64,000 nt of DNA from Diphasiastrum complanatum (GCA_029204225.1 CM055097.1:53621592-53685591), one strand, 5' to 3'. Counted from the first letter of the stretch, positions 19,780 through 31,500 are shown. The notes: generated from the sequence alone by a model not told the origin. Numbers and translations: made by a program.

Positions 19780-22700
19780 AAGTTGCACTTAGGTTTTTGC
19801 TTCCGAAGGCCATTGACCTCCCATCCTGGAGTAAAACGGCTCCTATTGCATATTCACTAGCATATGTCTTGATATGGTCTACAAGAATAATTATGTCCTT
19901 GAGCGCATGAAAACTCTCAGAAGTAATGTCCTTGTCCCCTTAAAGAAACACTCACTGACAATAACTTCAAAGTCATTCTATGATCCATGATAAGGCTATC
20001 AAACTTGTTATAAAACCTTTGTAGCCTAGAATCACATCAGTCCTATAAAGATTCGTTACCTAAACTCAACATGATCTTACAGTTATAGCTTTAAGTTTGG
20101 ATTTTCTGGTCCCAAGTCCTGGTATTTGCCACTGTCACTAGGTGAACTATATACTTATTTCACTTGAGGTAGCTAGTGCATTAATTGAGCATCGACAAAT
20201 GTGAGGAACCACCATCAAGAAACACATTCACTACTTTCCTTAAAATTCTACCTTTCATTTGAAACAAATCATAAATGTTAAAACAACTGTGCTAAACTTT
20301 CAATCACATAGACACTCTACAACAAAGAAACGTCCACAAAAGAAATCCTACGTCACAATACTGTGCTATAGACACGGGTTTTTTGCACTTCATTGGACAA
20401 TGTTTCATGTCTTGTTGAGGCTATCTACTTTGGAAGCACATAATCTCCTTTTAAACTTTGGAAAGAGATCACTCCTTGGGCTGTTTATTTGGCACCGATT
20501 CAGTGAAAGTGCTGGCATTGGATTTATGATCCGTAGCTCTGGGAAATGTGGATTTCCACGGAAGACAGGAAACAACTATAGAGACATGGGATATGGGAAA
20601 TGATGATTTTAAGACGGGCTCCGGGAAATGCGGAAACCAACAAGCTTTGCAAAAAACATATTGAACAGTCAAGTTTTCCACTATTTGCAGTTCCTGCTTT
20701 TCGACATCAGTCACTCTTAAGTGATTGGGATTTTTGCTAGTTTTGATGATCTTTATCATGTTTGATTCCCTTGACATATGTTTTTTGAATCACAATATTC
20801 TACTTTGATGATACGCTCCATCTCTGATTTTCTCTTGAAAGTTGTTCGCAAGTCTCTTTGGAACTCTGAAACATCACCTTTAGAAAGACACCTTATCTAT
20901 GATTGGATTTAGGCAGTATTACAGAAGAGTAGCTGACTTTAAATAAGTATGATCATCTCTTGGTCTGCAGCTCTACCTTTCTCTGTGGAATGTCATTGTT
21001 TCTTGTTCTTTTTCTTTATGTGCGTTTTGATTTACAACATACTTGCAGTTGGAAGAAGGTGAGATAGCAAACATTGTGAAAGCCTTTGATGATTCGAGTG
21101 AGCTGGCTATGCATGGCTTATTTTTGGGTGGAAGCAAATACATGGTTATTCAGGGTGAACCTGGTGCAGTTATACGTGGCAAGAAGGTGGGATGTCTTAA
21201 GTAATCCTTGACATTCTGAGTTGTAGAAGAGGATCGTTACAACTATTTTGTTTGGTTGAATACTAGGCCTTAAATGTTGATATCTCACATTTGAATGCTA
21301 TCCTTCAAAAAAAAATTGGGACATTGTTGAAAGATATTGAGTTAGACTTTTTCTATCGCTGTTACAGAACTTTCGTTTGTCAACTTCAAGTGCACTACAT
21401 TTTTTGTCGATGCACTCAATGGATTTTGATAGCATTTATTGTTTAATTTCATATGCGCTTATTTTTAGTATTTAGGATAGTCTTTCTGACCTTAGACTGC
21501 ACAAAGAGAATCTTTGGGGGCCAAATTGGAGGGAATAAGCTTTTCTGGGATAACTATAGTAACTACTAGGGAATTCAATTTTGGATGGTGTAAACCCTGG
21601 AAGTTTTGATTTCATGAAATATACAGGGTTGCTATTTCTTGATCACCTGTGGTTAAATGGATCTTTGCAGTTAGACATGTGATAGTGGCAATGGTGTGGT
21701 CCTAGTGGCAAGGGTTGGCAATTGATTTTATTGTTGTTAATACTTTCTAGTAAACTAATCAATTTTTCTTTGCTTGGAAAAAGATTTTACATGTTCTCAG
21801 TGAGTTGCTGCATCAATGGTCCACATTATAATCCTGCCATTATGGAATAAATGTGATTGGTGCAAAACACATCGTTGTCTTTGCAGTCTAGATAATTTTT
21901 CAAGTTTTTCATAAAGCATCCCTATTAGTTTTTGGGATTAAGTTTTCAAAGGGCAAGTTGACCAAAGTTTTAAAAGCATTTATCTGTGGATCAATCATGT
22001 TGCTCCCAGGAATTCTGAACCTAGGACATGCAGAATGTGGCATTGAAAACAAAGCAAACACCTTCAGCTTCGGCTGCTTTAAATAGCTAGTTTGAGCAAG
22101 CTCTTCATTTCAACGTATGATATCTAGTGTCTGTACATTGTGTTACTCATGGACTTGTAGATCTAAGTTGTTAGGTGGACTTAAAAAAGTTAAACATAAC
22201 ACAATAGCTGCAATGAATGACTGTTGTTCATGTGTGTGTGTATGTGTGCCTCTGTGAATATAATACATGGACTTTATATCATTCGCAAACTATGATGTTT
22301 TCATCATTATTAAGAAATCTTTCACAACTCTGTGTATGTCTAGATTTCTAATTTTGAAACCATTGCTCCTAATTTTTTTGTCCACCTCTATTCATAGTTG
22401 TTGGCAGTCACATGGCAATAAATATGAACTCTCTGAACACAGTTATGCGGCTGTTGTGATTAAGTTTTATCACAAATAGCTGCTATGTTTCGAATGTATG
22501 GGTGTGTTCTGTTTACATTTATATTCATGAATAATCTTCAAGTTGTCACACATCAATATATATGATAGTTCTCTGTACTCACGATTATGACGATGCTTAT
22601 TTGATCCATTTCTCACTCTTGTTTCCCTAAAGTTTTGAAGCATGCATGCTTGCCTCTTTCCATTTTATCTTAGCATTCAACCAATTTCAGCTTCAAAAGA

Positions 22701-22956
22701 TCATCATAAAGAGTTTGCAGGTCATGGCAAGGCCTCAACTTAATGTCTTAGAAGGTTCTTTCAAGTTAATCAAGATTAGTCACCTTGACGCTTGATTGAA
22801 GAAACATTTGTTAACTGGCAGGGGCCAGGAGGTGTTACCATCAAGAAGACAAACAGTGCATTGATAATAGGCATATATGACGAGCCTGTTCAACCAGGTG
22901 ATTGCAATATCGTGGTGGAAAGAATTGGCGATTATCTAGTGGACCAGGGCATCTAA
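17304..22956 (+). CDS. PRF: Profilin, 3 exons, 132 aa
   Basis: Profilin binds monomeric actin, proline-rich ligands and phosphoinositides, and regulates actin filament assembly in the cytosol. Exons are 17304-17429, 21049-21186 and 22822-22956. All junctions are phase 0 with GT and AG ends, at the two positions usual in plant profilins (after the first ~42 codons and after RGKK). The protein starts [11 protein letters not shown] (W3 and Y6 belong to the polyproline-binding face), carries [14 protein letters not shown] at 28-41 and [16 protein letters not shown] at 73-88 (the plant profilin signature), and ends [12 protein letters not shown]. Length fits the family (131-134). An upstream in-frame ATG at 17205 was rejected because it adds a non-profilin leader. 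The second exon start ([10 protein letters not shown]) is more divergent than usual. Introns of 3.6 and 1.6 kb are long for this gene; intron 1 contains a gypsy remnant. Confidence 0.95.
17612..17692 (+). repeat. tRNA-like (SINE head) sequence in profilin intron 1
   Basis: TGGCTCGGTTGG at 17615-17626 resembles a polymerase III A box, and ggatcaaatcc at 17678-17688 resembles a B box. Spacing is plausible for an internal polymerase III promoter. No target duplication was found, so this may be an old SINE or chance. Confidence 0.35.
19465..19518. repeat. (CT)n microsatellite
   Basis: About 27 uninterrupted CT units, inside the gypsy RNase H remnant. Confidence 0.97.
19519..19720. other. 202-bp insert between two (CT) tracts
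   Basis: This segment separates two halves of one RNase H reading frame and has CT repeats on both sides, as if the tract were the target duplication. It is T-rich and ends with attaataatataattctaat, like the 3' end of a LINE, but I cannot prove the class. Confidence 0.35.
19721..19774. repeat. (CT)n microsatellite
   Basis: About 27 CT units, the partner of the tract at 19465. Confidence 0.97.
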
Positions 22957-24185
22957 GTTCTATTTTCTGTGTGAGAATCAGTTTGATTTTCCCATGCCAA
23001 TATTCATGGAGTTCCATCAACAGATGCTCCATAGATTGCTATATGACATCTGTTGTTAAGATCGATTTTACAAATGTGATGCTTTTGGAAATTTTGTAGT
23101 TTGAAGGGCATTTGCTACATACTCATATCATCCTCCTTGTTTTTAGGCCATGTCGGCATCCAGAGGTCCTGTTTACGATTGATGTAAGTGGACAAGTTGA
23201 AGGTTTATTCTGTTTTGATTATTAAAAGCTTTGTGGTGGGCTGTGGCTTGAATCAGCCTTCATAAGGGATTGAGTCATAGGGGGACATACTTTTCATGGA
23301 TTGAAGTACAGAGTCTACATATTCTATTCCAACTTCGTGTTTTTTTTTAAATTCTCTTAGTTTGAGACTGTTTTGTCATCAAGAAGGCTTCTGTGCCATC
23401 AATTTAGTGGATTTGTGCTAAAAGGTTGACCCTAACTGCACTGACTTCTATTTAGCATTTTTGTGCACAGTTTTAAAGAAGGTTCCTTGTCAAATGCAAA
23501 GAGTTCAAACTGAAGATTATCATGTTGGTTATGAAGATTATGTAGCTGAAAGTGTTTTATAAAATCTAAGGGTTAGAATAGTATTTCCTGTTAGCAACGT
23601 TATTCCATATCAAGACTTTTCATTGGTTACGAAGTCAATTTGTAGTCTCACTACTATCTACATATGCTTAGAAAAAACTCGAGATCAGCATCATTCACAG
23701 ATGTCTGGCATATATTCAGATTTGAAGCCTTGTAAAATTAGTCAACTCTTAAGTAGTTATTTAAGATAGCCATGTGACCAACATACACATGATCACTGCC
23801 ATCAAATCAGATGTAGTTCAACATGGAGATTGCCACCCTGAAGTTGAACCCCTCAATGGTATGGGCAAGACCAAAAAGTGTGTTGCCGTCTCACTCTCAA
23901 TGACATCTCTCTTGTTACAATGTAGGAGATCATCAAGATCAACTACGATTGGGGTAATAATTATCCCATTGCCATCTGGCTCACCATAGCATATCATGCA
24001 ACAACTCTCTTAGACATGTGTCAATAGTTGCTCTACAAATGGCATGTGACGGACTTGGGAAGGGTATAGAAAAATTTGTTCTTGCATTACTTTTTTGAGA
24101 GCATATGAATTGCACCTTTGTAAAAGTGTGTGGCTCGATGCTCTAAAATCATATCCTCCTCCCTCTCCTAATGTAGGCTCTTTGT
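22957..24185. other. Profilin 3' flank, no gene recognised
   Basis: The first few hundred bases should include the profilin 3' UTR. Near 23800-23990 the - strand has an uninterrupted stretch (for example IIITPIVVDLDDLLHCNKRD) that may be decayed coding sequence of unknown kind. Confidence 0.3.
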
Positions 24186-24191
24186 CAATTG

Positions 24192-24385
24192 TCGCACCTG
24201 ACTTCTCTTCAAATATTTCAAAGAAGTAAACCTTTTGTCGGCTTTTTCGCATTTTTCCAAAATGCGACAAAATAGTCACTTCAAAAAATGAACTTGTTTT
24301 ACCAACACCTTCGGGTTTTTTGCTAAAATACTAATAGAGAAAAAAAATGCAAAGGGTGTCTATTTCGCAAGGAACCGCCAAAGGG
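24192..24385. repeat. Partial third copy of the 1-kb direct repeat
   Basis: Matches about 24440-24640 in the next unit (the 'cttcaaatatttcaaagaag' to 'aaggaaccgccaaaggg' part), then breaks into the start of that unit. It is rich in tcgca/tgcga words. Confidence 0.7.
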
Positions 24386-25413
24386 TCGCACAATTTGCAT
24401 TTTCTCAACTCTCGAAAAATGCGACAATTTTTCGACAATAACTTCCCTTCAAGTATTTCGAAGAAGTAAATGTTTTGTCAGCTTTTTTGCGTTTTCCCAA
24501 AATGCGACAAAACAGTCATTTCAACAAACGAACTGTTTTTACCAACACCTTCGAGTTTTTTTGCTAAAATGCTAAAAGAGAGAAAAAATACGAAGGGTGT
24601 CTATTTTGCAAGGAACCACCAAAGAGAAAGGTTGCGGTCTAATACGACTCACCACAAGCTACCGCAAGGAACTCCTAGGCACCGTCAGAAATCGCAACAG
24701 TCAACTCTGTGGTGATTATGCGAAGACCAAGCACCGCAAGAAACCGCATTCTAGCAATTGCGGTCCACATACGGTTGTGATGAGCGTTGTCCTATCAGAC
24801 TCAAGTACACATTGTACAGCTGTCATTATAAGTCAAATACTTTCAAAATACGACGACTTACATAGTTAGATGACAAGCATTTATTGTAATTAAATACATT
24901 GATGTAGTGCATAAATACATTTTCATCACGCACTATATGTGATGCTCCGCCAACAGAGCGAATGATATTGAGCGTCCAAGTTACGTCTCCATTTTGGTTG
25001 TAATCCATTATTGTGTTGTTCAAGCTTTCATTATAATATAAAAGCAACACTTTCTATCAAGTGTGTTTAACGTAGATGTATGATGTTATGATTTGATTAC
25101 ACTCTTACTGCTTGTTCATGCTGTTCACTCACTCTGATCAAAACACGAACGTCTATGACTCCTTAGTTTCTGATCAGACGATGGTTGTCTTTGACGTCTG
25201 AGGAATTTGCATCATAACATTGCACTATCCCTCTATTCTGAACTGAACTTCGCAGTAAAACCCATTTGTAGTAATACCACATACACCATATTTAATCTCT
25301 TCAGCGGACTGTGGTCATTCATCTATCTGAGTATGAATCAATTTTTGATATCATGATGGTAAGAACGCTTGAGCTGTGATTATAACTTTGCATTTACATT
25401 CTTTTAGATTGTT
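24386..25413. repeat. 1-kb direct repeat, copy 1
   Basis: Nearly the whole of this segment recurs at 25636-26656 in the same orientation with scattered substitutions and small indels. It ends 'cttttagattgtt'. It has several ACCGCAAG/TTGCGGT words and a distinctive TCAGACGATGGTTGTC block. I see no TG…CA ends, primer site or polypurine tract, so calling the pair LTRs is not supported. Confidence 0.85.
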
Positions 25414-25635
25414 GTTGCTTCTAGCAGCCCATAATAACGGGAGAGTTGTTCCGCAACTATTTTCTTCTCTCTTATCCGTTTGCATCCTACCTCCTTTCAA
25501 ATGCTAAGTTCAAATTATTTGAAGATCATTGAAGACTTGGCCATCTTCAACGACTTCCATGAATTAGCATTTTAAACAAGTCTGCAGATATACACTATGT
25601 TTTCAACGGTATGCAGAAATGGACTAATTGTTGCA

Positions 25636-26656
25636 CAGTTCACATTTTTCCAACTCTCAAAAAATGCAACAATTTCCTAACAGTAGCTTCCCTTCAAGTA
25701 TTTTGAAGAAGTAAACCTTTCGTCGGCTTTTTTGCATTTTTCCAAAATTTGACAAAATACTCACTTCAACAAGCAAACTGTTATTTCCAACACCTTTCGA
25801 TTTTTTGCTAAAATGCTAAGAGAGAAAAAAATGCGAAGGGTGTCTATTTTGCAAGGAACCGCCAAAGGGAAAGGTTGTGGTCTAATACGAGTCACCGCAA
25901 GCTACCGCAAGGAATTACCAAGCACTGCCAAAAACCACAAGAGTCAACTATGCGATGATTATGCGAAGACCAAGCATCGCAAGAAACCGCATTCTAGCGA
26001 TTGCGGTTCACATACGGTTGCAATGAGTGTCGTCCTATCAGACTCATGTACACATTGTACAATTGTCATTATAAGTCAAATACTTCCAAAGTACGACTTA
26101 CATAGTTAGATGACAAACATTTATTGTAATTAAATACATTGATGTAGTGTATAAATACATCTTCATCACACACTTTATGTGATTCTTCGCCAACAGAGCG
26201 AATGATATTGAGCATCCAAGTTACGCCTACATTCTGGCTGTAACCCATTATTGTGTTGTTCAAGCTTTCATTGTAATATAGAAGCAATACTTTCTATCAT
26301 CTGTATTTAACGTAGATGTATGATGTTGTGATTTGATTACACTCTTACTGCTTGTTCACGCGTGTTCACTCACTCTGATAAGAACACGGACGTCTACGAC
26401 TCCTCAGTTTTTTGATCAGACGATGGTTGTCCTTGACGCCTGAGGAACTTGCATTATCACATTGCACTATCACTCTATTCTGAAGTGAACTTCTCAGTAA
26501 AACCCATTTGCAGGTAATACCATATACACCATATCTAATCTCTTTGGCGGACTGTACTCATTCATCCGTCGGAGTATGAATTAATTTTTAAGACCCTGTT
26601 GGTAAGAACGCTTGAGCTGCGATTATAACTTTGCATTTACATTCTTTTAGATTGTT
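25636..26656. repeat. 1-kb direct repeat, copy 2
   Basis: Second copy of the 24386 repeat, ending at the same 'cttttagattgtt' where it meets the gypsy gag-protease remnant. The two copies are 222 bp apart. Confidence 0.85.
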
Positions 26657-27310
26657 CAAATGTTAATTCGTGGAAGTCGTTGCTCATCAAAGTCCTGTAT
26701 TTGAAGTTCCAAATTGGGGACATTGACATCCCAGATCTCCATGTCTGAGCTCAAGACGTAGTGGACCACATATCGATGATCATTGGCCATGGTAGGCACC
26801 CAAAGCATCTGCACAAGCCGAGAATTCATAAAATTGTGAGTGCTTCTAGAATTAAATAACACGTTAACAAATTTGTCTAAAATTTGGCCTCTAACACTAA
26901 ACAATCGATTAGTCTTCAAAGATAAAGTACTAAAATTACAAAAACAAATACAATTTTTTAATATATCGACTTGAAGTTCACCTGCAGGTAACTCCATCGT
27001 CATGAGGCTCAATGATTCGATCTTTATTTTGGAGCACTATTTCGCTCGATGCCCAAGTTTATTGCACAAAAAGCAAACATTCGGGCTTGGGGCTATTTGG
27101 TCGTGCACGCTCTTTCATGAAACGACAAATATGCTATCATAAGCTTTCACCGCATGGATAGCATCCTCCAAAGTATGGAGAATATTATGCTTACACTCAT
27201 TTTGATAGTTGGTGGGTAGTCTGAATACGGACTGACATAGCGCCAACTTACGATTAAAAAAGCAGCACCTTGGCCAAAAAATTAGTGATTTCTTGGACAT
27301 ATGTGTCCGA
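26657..27310 (-). pseudogene. Gypsy gag-protease remnant, part 2
   Basis: On the - strand: a gag segment near 27300-27115 (GQGAAF-like reading and NECKHNILHTLEDAIHAVKAY), a zinc knuckle near 27090-27040 (CFLCNKLGHRAK, then a stop where a residue before the last C should be), then a protease near 26880 (VNVLFNSRSTHNFMNSRLVQ; the catalytic DSG is altered to NSR). It is thus inactive. It joins the segment at 32760 once copia 2 is removed. A related gag copy lies at 55370-56000. Confidence 0.75.
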
Positions 27311-27954
27311 TGTGAAGGATCTCAGACCATTCAAGATCCAATCCGTGTCCTTGATCTTTGGTTACAAAAAGGAGCAAACCAACAATCCTGCCAATGTAGA
27401 AAAATCAGCATCTACATACAAAATGAGATGCAAACTCTAAGAGATACTGATCAAACATGAACCAAAACATAAAATATGTTTTCTGCCCATACAATTACAG
27501 TACCCTACTGTATTTCACACGCATGGAACCAAAAATAGCAATAAATGATCATTCTACACACAAGATTGCAAGATATCACCAAGATAGTGCACCAATGAGT
27601 AGTAGAACCCAAAGAGAACCATGTATAATGATGAAATGAGAGAGATAAGAGAGAAGATGTGTCTCTCCACGAGTTACATCCTTTTATAGAGTGTCCAAAC
27701 CCTATTTGGCCAATTGGCTTTCCCTCCAAAATGTAAACCCTACTATTTTTGGGTCTAGATTCAATGTACCCAAAGTTCAAATTTGAATCTCTCTCAAACT
27801 TGACTACCAACTTTCCCACACTTTCAAAAAGTTTTTATTGAATGTATTTTAAGCTAATATAACTTGAAAAAGTTTATTTCTAAGTCTAAAATGAGTTTTG
27901 GCCTCTTATTGACAATTTACCAAAATATGACTAAACTAGTTGAAATCTCTCACA
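27311..27954 (-). repeat. 3' LTR of copia 2
   Basis: In element orientation it begins TGTGAGAGATTTC and ends GATCCTTCACA. A TATA box (TCTATAAAAG on the - strand) lies at about 27681-27690. Confidence 0.93.
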
Positions 27955-28798
27955 CTCCCTCTTCAACTAGTTTTGGCATAGTTTTAACCATACTACTTTG
28001 ATCCAACTTTAGAATGATCTCCATCCTAAGTATAGATCTCCTTTCTAAGATTCTAAAGTATCTTTCATAATTGATATAGAGAATAGTGTCCAAATTGGAT
28101 GCTTCACTATTTCTTACATCAATTTTACACATCAAGATATAACTAGAACACGAAGAACCAAATAGAATGTAAATGAAATGATTCCTCCATGTGTCAAACT
28201 TTGAACTCTCTGGAAAATTACAGCAACCAAACAATAAATGTGAGTGATGACCATTTGCTTGCTTGTCTCCTCCAACTTTGTCCTTTCTTGATATGTCTCC
28301 ACCATAAAACTCCATGAATGAGCCTCCATCTCCATCTTGCCACAAGAAACCATCAAACCTTGGAAATCCATGAGTAGGTGAGTACATAAATGATGCAAAT
28401 CCAGCACCACATGACTTCATAAACCAAGTAGGTTGCACTAGTCCATCTTCAAGATCTACTTGACACAAGAAAATGACCATGAACTCACCAAAAATTGACA
28501 ATCTCCAAACATTGGCATCAAGTAACTCAACACTTGAGAACTTGATCATGGATGAGTGATATAATGAACCTCCAATAGCTTCATTTCCATCAGCAAAACC
28601 AGCCAAGAATGCTAGTACAACTCCAACAATAAGATATTGCAAGACAATGTAGCTAGTTTGTCCATATCTTGACAATTTGCACACATCCACATGAAATTGC
28701 TCAAACATGAGATAGAACAAGTAAAGTAAACTTGAACAACACTTCCTTGCTACACCTTTGACCTTGCTGCAAAAACAGATCCATAACATATTTGCCAA
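27950..28798 (-). pseudogene. Copia 2 distal ORF (282 codons) ending in the RNase H tail
   Basis: This frame stays open to the usual copia end KLVEEGV at the purine tract, preceded by VKTMPK. Most of it does not align by eye with any copia 1 domain; fragments such as GFADGNEAIGGS may be leftovers of RNase H (compare GFSDSDFAGD). No complete catalytic set is present. The lack of stop codons over 849 bp is unexpected for simple decay. Confidence 0.5.
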
Positions 28799-30347
28799 AT
28801 AACCTTCCTTTGATGCTCTTGACTAGCTCCAAATTGTCACTTTTCCTTTTGTGTTGTTGAAGCCCTTTGAGACCAACCTCTTGATATTCCTCTCGAACAT
28901 CAAAGTCATTGAACAAAATTTGTTTTTCGGATCCATTACTTGATTTTCCAGTATGAAAACCATGAGAACCAATATCCACTTGCATAGCATCATCTACACA
29001 AGAAAATTCTCCAAAACATGTGAGTAAAGCAAAGTGAGTGACTTCCACTTGCTTACCTTTCTCTTGATCATCAAAGATATCAAAGATATGAATATCTTCA
29101 TACATGAACCTCTGGAAATACTCCCTCTCAAACATATGATCTAGATCCAACAAGATCTCATCAATGCTTGATCTCGAATTTCCACAAAGGTTAGTGAAAA
29201 CAATGTCACCATCATAAATCAAAAGATAGATTCCAAACTTTCCATCCAACATGAAGTAGAGTAGGTGAAGATGACTATCAAACCTAATAAATCCAGCCTT
29301 CTTGAGTCCATAACAAACTTCAATAATCTCACCAATGAGATCTCCCTTGCCTTGAAGAAATTGTCTCTCGATTTGCTCCATGTAGTCTTCTCCAACCAAC
29401 CTTTTGCCATCTCGATCATGAGTGATCAATTCACAATCATAGAATCCTTTGAGTTGATGAAGAGATGTGAGATCCATGCCTTGAATCTTCCCAAGAACCA
29501 ATCTTCCATTGCTCTTTCCTTCATAAGACTCCCTCTTAATGATTGCATCATAAGAAGTAGAAACCTCAAAAACATTAGAAGCCATGAGAAAAATGATTAG
29601 TACCTTCAACATGAGGATGGTTGAGGTACTCTCTTTTTTCAAACAAGAACTTCTACTCAATGTTTTAGGTAATGACTCATATAATAATGATTCTTCCTCA
29701 CTATCATTCACAACGACATCATTCAAAGTACATCCTACTTTGAACTCTTCACATACTTCTCTTCTCCTTCTTGTGACTATCTCCCTCACCAAGTCTCTTG
29801 ATAGAACCATTTGATCTACTCTCTTTATGAAGACATGTGACTCCACTTGCTGGAAAAATGACTTTCCTGGAATCATAACAAAAGAATGTAAAAGGACCAT
29901 CTCCTTCATGCATGCACCTAGCAACATCTTTTTCCATATGATCAAAGAAATCATTAACAACAATCTTTTCCAAGGAAGACCCTTCACCTCCATTGATGAA
30001 GTTAGCTCTTTCCTTACCTTTTGCATGCTTGCACTTGCCATGAAGAACCTTTGAAACACCATCATTATCCTCAAGACTAGCCAAGTTAGCACAAAGATGA
30101 ACATCTCTAAGAAGCATATTAGATCTTGACCTAGATCTAGCATAAGGAAGCTTTTTAGACTTTGCATAAGATCCACCAATCTTATTGATGCTAAAAGGTA
30201 ACTTTGGAAAGTTGAGACCAATCTCCTTTTCCATTCCATCCTTTTTGTTAGCCATAACAAAAGCATCAAGCTTGAAAAGTCTACCTTGTCTATTGCCCCT
30301 AGCAACCAAGATTTTTTCCTTTGTAATGAAACAAGCATCGCCACCAA
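28701..30347 (-). pseudogene. Copia 2 remnant polymerase ORF (548 codons), catalytic site altered
   Basis: Parts align with copia 1 pol: GEDYMEQIERQF (compare EEVYMEQPESYV), YGLKKAG (compare YGLKQAP), LLIYDGDIVFTN near 29220-29185 (compare LLIYVDDIILSG), and KGKQVEVTHFALLTCF then SCVDDAMQ (compare KGKQVVDGSNYAFLTSF and SCVDEARQ). The last two lie after the RT-like part although they lie before RT in copia 1, so order is changed. YVDD is replaced by YDGD, which removes one of the two paired aspartates. The reading overlaps the gag frame by about 600 bp in another frame. It cannot code for an active reverse transcriptase. Confidence 0.6.
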
Positions 30348-31500
30348 ACTTTACCATGTATCCTTTCTCTATCATTTGACCAACACTTAACAAATTCTTT
30401 GAAAGTGAAGGAATGTAAAGAACACCATCAAGTCTTGCTTTTCTATTAGTAGAGAGACAAATAGGAATTGAACCAATACCTTCAATCACACACTCACCAC
30501 CATTGGCCGTGTGAATTGCTTTCTTGGCTCTATCATAAGTGACCAAAGAAGTAAAGAACTCCTTGTAACTAGTCATGTGTGAACTAGCTCCACTATCAAT
30601 CCACCATGAATCTTTGTCACCTTCACTTGATATTGGACTTGAAGAACACATCAAAAGAGAATCACCACCACCTAGATCCTCATTAGTAGTAAAGTTGATT
30701 TGCTTGCTACCTTCGTCTCTTTGCTTGTTCAAACATTCATTAGCAAATTGTCCTTTGATTCCACAATAAAAACATTTCAACTTAGACTTATCTTTCTTTT
30801 TTCCAAAAGAAGAAGTCTCACCTTGATCTTGCACTTTAGACCACTTGCCTTTGCCTTTTCCCTTGAACTTGCCTTTGATGAACATGGCCTCCTCTTCATA
30901 ATGAGATGTCGATGTAGATCCACCCCCTCTTGATTGAAGCCTATACTCCTCATTCACCAAGATCTCTTGCAAATCCACAATACTTGGCAAAGTCTTTCGA
31001 ATAGCAAAACTTTGAACAAGATTATCATGATCATCCAACAATCCATTAAGTATAACTTGAACAAGTTCTACCTCCTTAATGCTTTCATCAATACATGCTA
31101 ACTCATCATTGAATGCTTTAACCCTCAAAACAAAAGCATGAGTACTCTCTTCCTTCTTTTGAAAACTTTGAAAGATTTGTCTCCTAAGAGTAAGCACTCT
31201 TGATGTAGACTTGGATTCATAAAGCTTCTTCAAAGCTTCCCAAGCCTCCAAAGATGACTTACCAACTTCGTTGAGAAGTTCATTGGTAACACTCATCTTA
31301 ATCATGTGTAGAGCTTTCTTTGCTCTCTTGTCATACCTCACTTGATCTTGAGGTGCTTGAGGCCTCTCCTCTACACCTGCAACAATCTCCATCAACTCAT
31401 TCATCTCCAATAAGGACTCCATCCTCACCTTCCAAGTAGAATAATTGATTAAGGTAAGCCTATCATTACTCTCCAACATAAATCCACCACTTGTAGCCAT
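29749..31500 (-). CDS. Copia 2 gag-protease ORF with truncated integrase start
   Basis: The frame is open from 31569, but the start at 31500 (MATSGGFMLESNDRL) matches the gag start of copia 1 and is preferred. Gag follows copia 1 closely (YDKRAKKALHMIKMSVTNEL, then VLRVKAFNDELACIDES). The zinc knuckle reads CFYCGIKGQFANEC: the histidine is glutamine. The protease has WWIDSGASSHM with intact DSG. A pre-integrase stretch follows (LLSVGQMIEKGYMVKF). After KLPYARSRSRSNM the match to integrase stops and an unrelated, charged tail runs to the stop. Integrase catalytic residues are absent. The ORF may still make Gag and protease, as in non-autonomous elements that keep packaging functions. Confidence 0.75.
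   Translation of the reverse strand: MATSGGFMLESNDRLTLINYSTWKVRMESLLEMNELMEIVAGVEERPQAPQDQVRYDKRAKKALHMIKMSVTNELLNEVGKSSLEAWEALKKLYESKSTSRVLTLRRQIFQSFQKKEESTHAFVLRVKAFNDELACIDESIKEVELVQVILNGLLDDHDNLVQSFAIRKTLPSIVDLQEILVNEEYRLQSRGGGSTSTSHYEEEAMFIKGKFKGKGKGKWSKVQDQGETSSFGKKKDKSKLKCFYCGIKGQFANECLNKQRDEGSKQINFTTNEDLGGGDSLLMCSSSPISSEGDKDSWWIDSGASSHMTSYKEFFTSLVTYDRAKKAIHTANGGECVIEGIGSIPICLSTNRKARLDGVLYIPSLSKNLLSVGQMIEKGYMVKFGGDACFITKEKILVARGNRQGRLFKLDAFVMANKKDGMEKEIGLNFPKLPFSINKIGGSYAKSKKLPYARSRSRSNMLLRDVHLCANLASLEDNDGVSKVLHGKCKHAKGKERANFINGGEGSSLEKIVVNDFFDHMEKDVARCMHEGDGPFTFFCYDSRKVIFPASGVTCLHKESRSNGSIKRLGEGDSHKKEKRSM

Larger units (their letters stand above)
18780..20250 (-). mobile_element. Decayed Ty3/gypsy element inside profilin intron 1
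   Basis: Read on the - strand, in order: a protease core near 20235-20190 ([12 protein letters not shown], compare LDxGSxH), RNase H start near 19880-19800 ([20 protein letters not shown]), RNase H middle at 19450-19340 ([20 protein letters not shown]), then an integrase zinc region near 18990-18860 ([11 protein letters not shown], stop, RYFY, stop, PKMKSF, then [13 protein letters not shown]). RNase H before integrase is the gypsy order. Reverse transcriptase is largely missing, stop codons abound, and RNase H is split by a 202-bp insert between two (CT) tracts. No LTR was recognised. Confidence 0.8.

Noticed and set aside
24386-26656. LTR pair of a small retroelement
   Set aside because: No TG…CA ends, primer-binding site, purine tract or target duplication.
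29265-29600. + strand ORF inside copia 2
   Set aside because: Shadow of the element's own - strand frames, with no domain.
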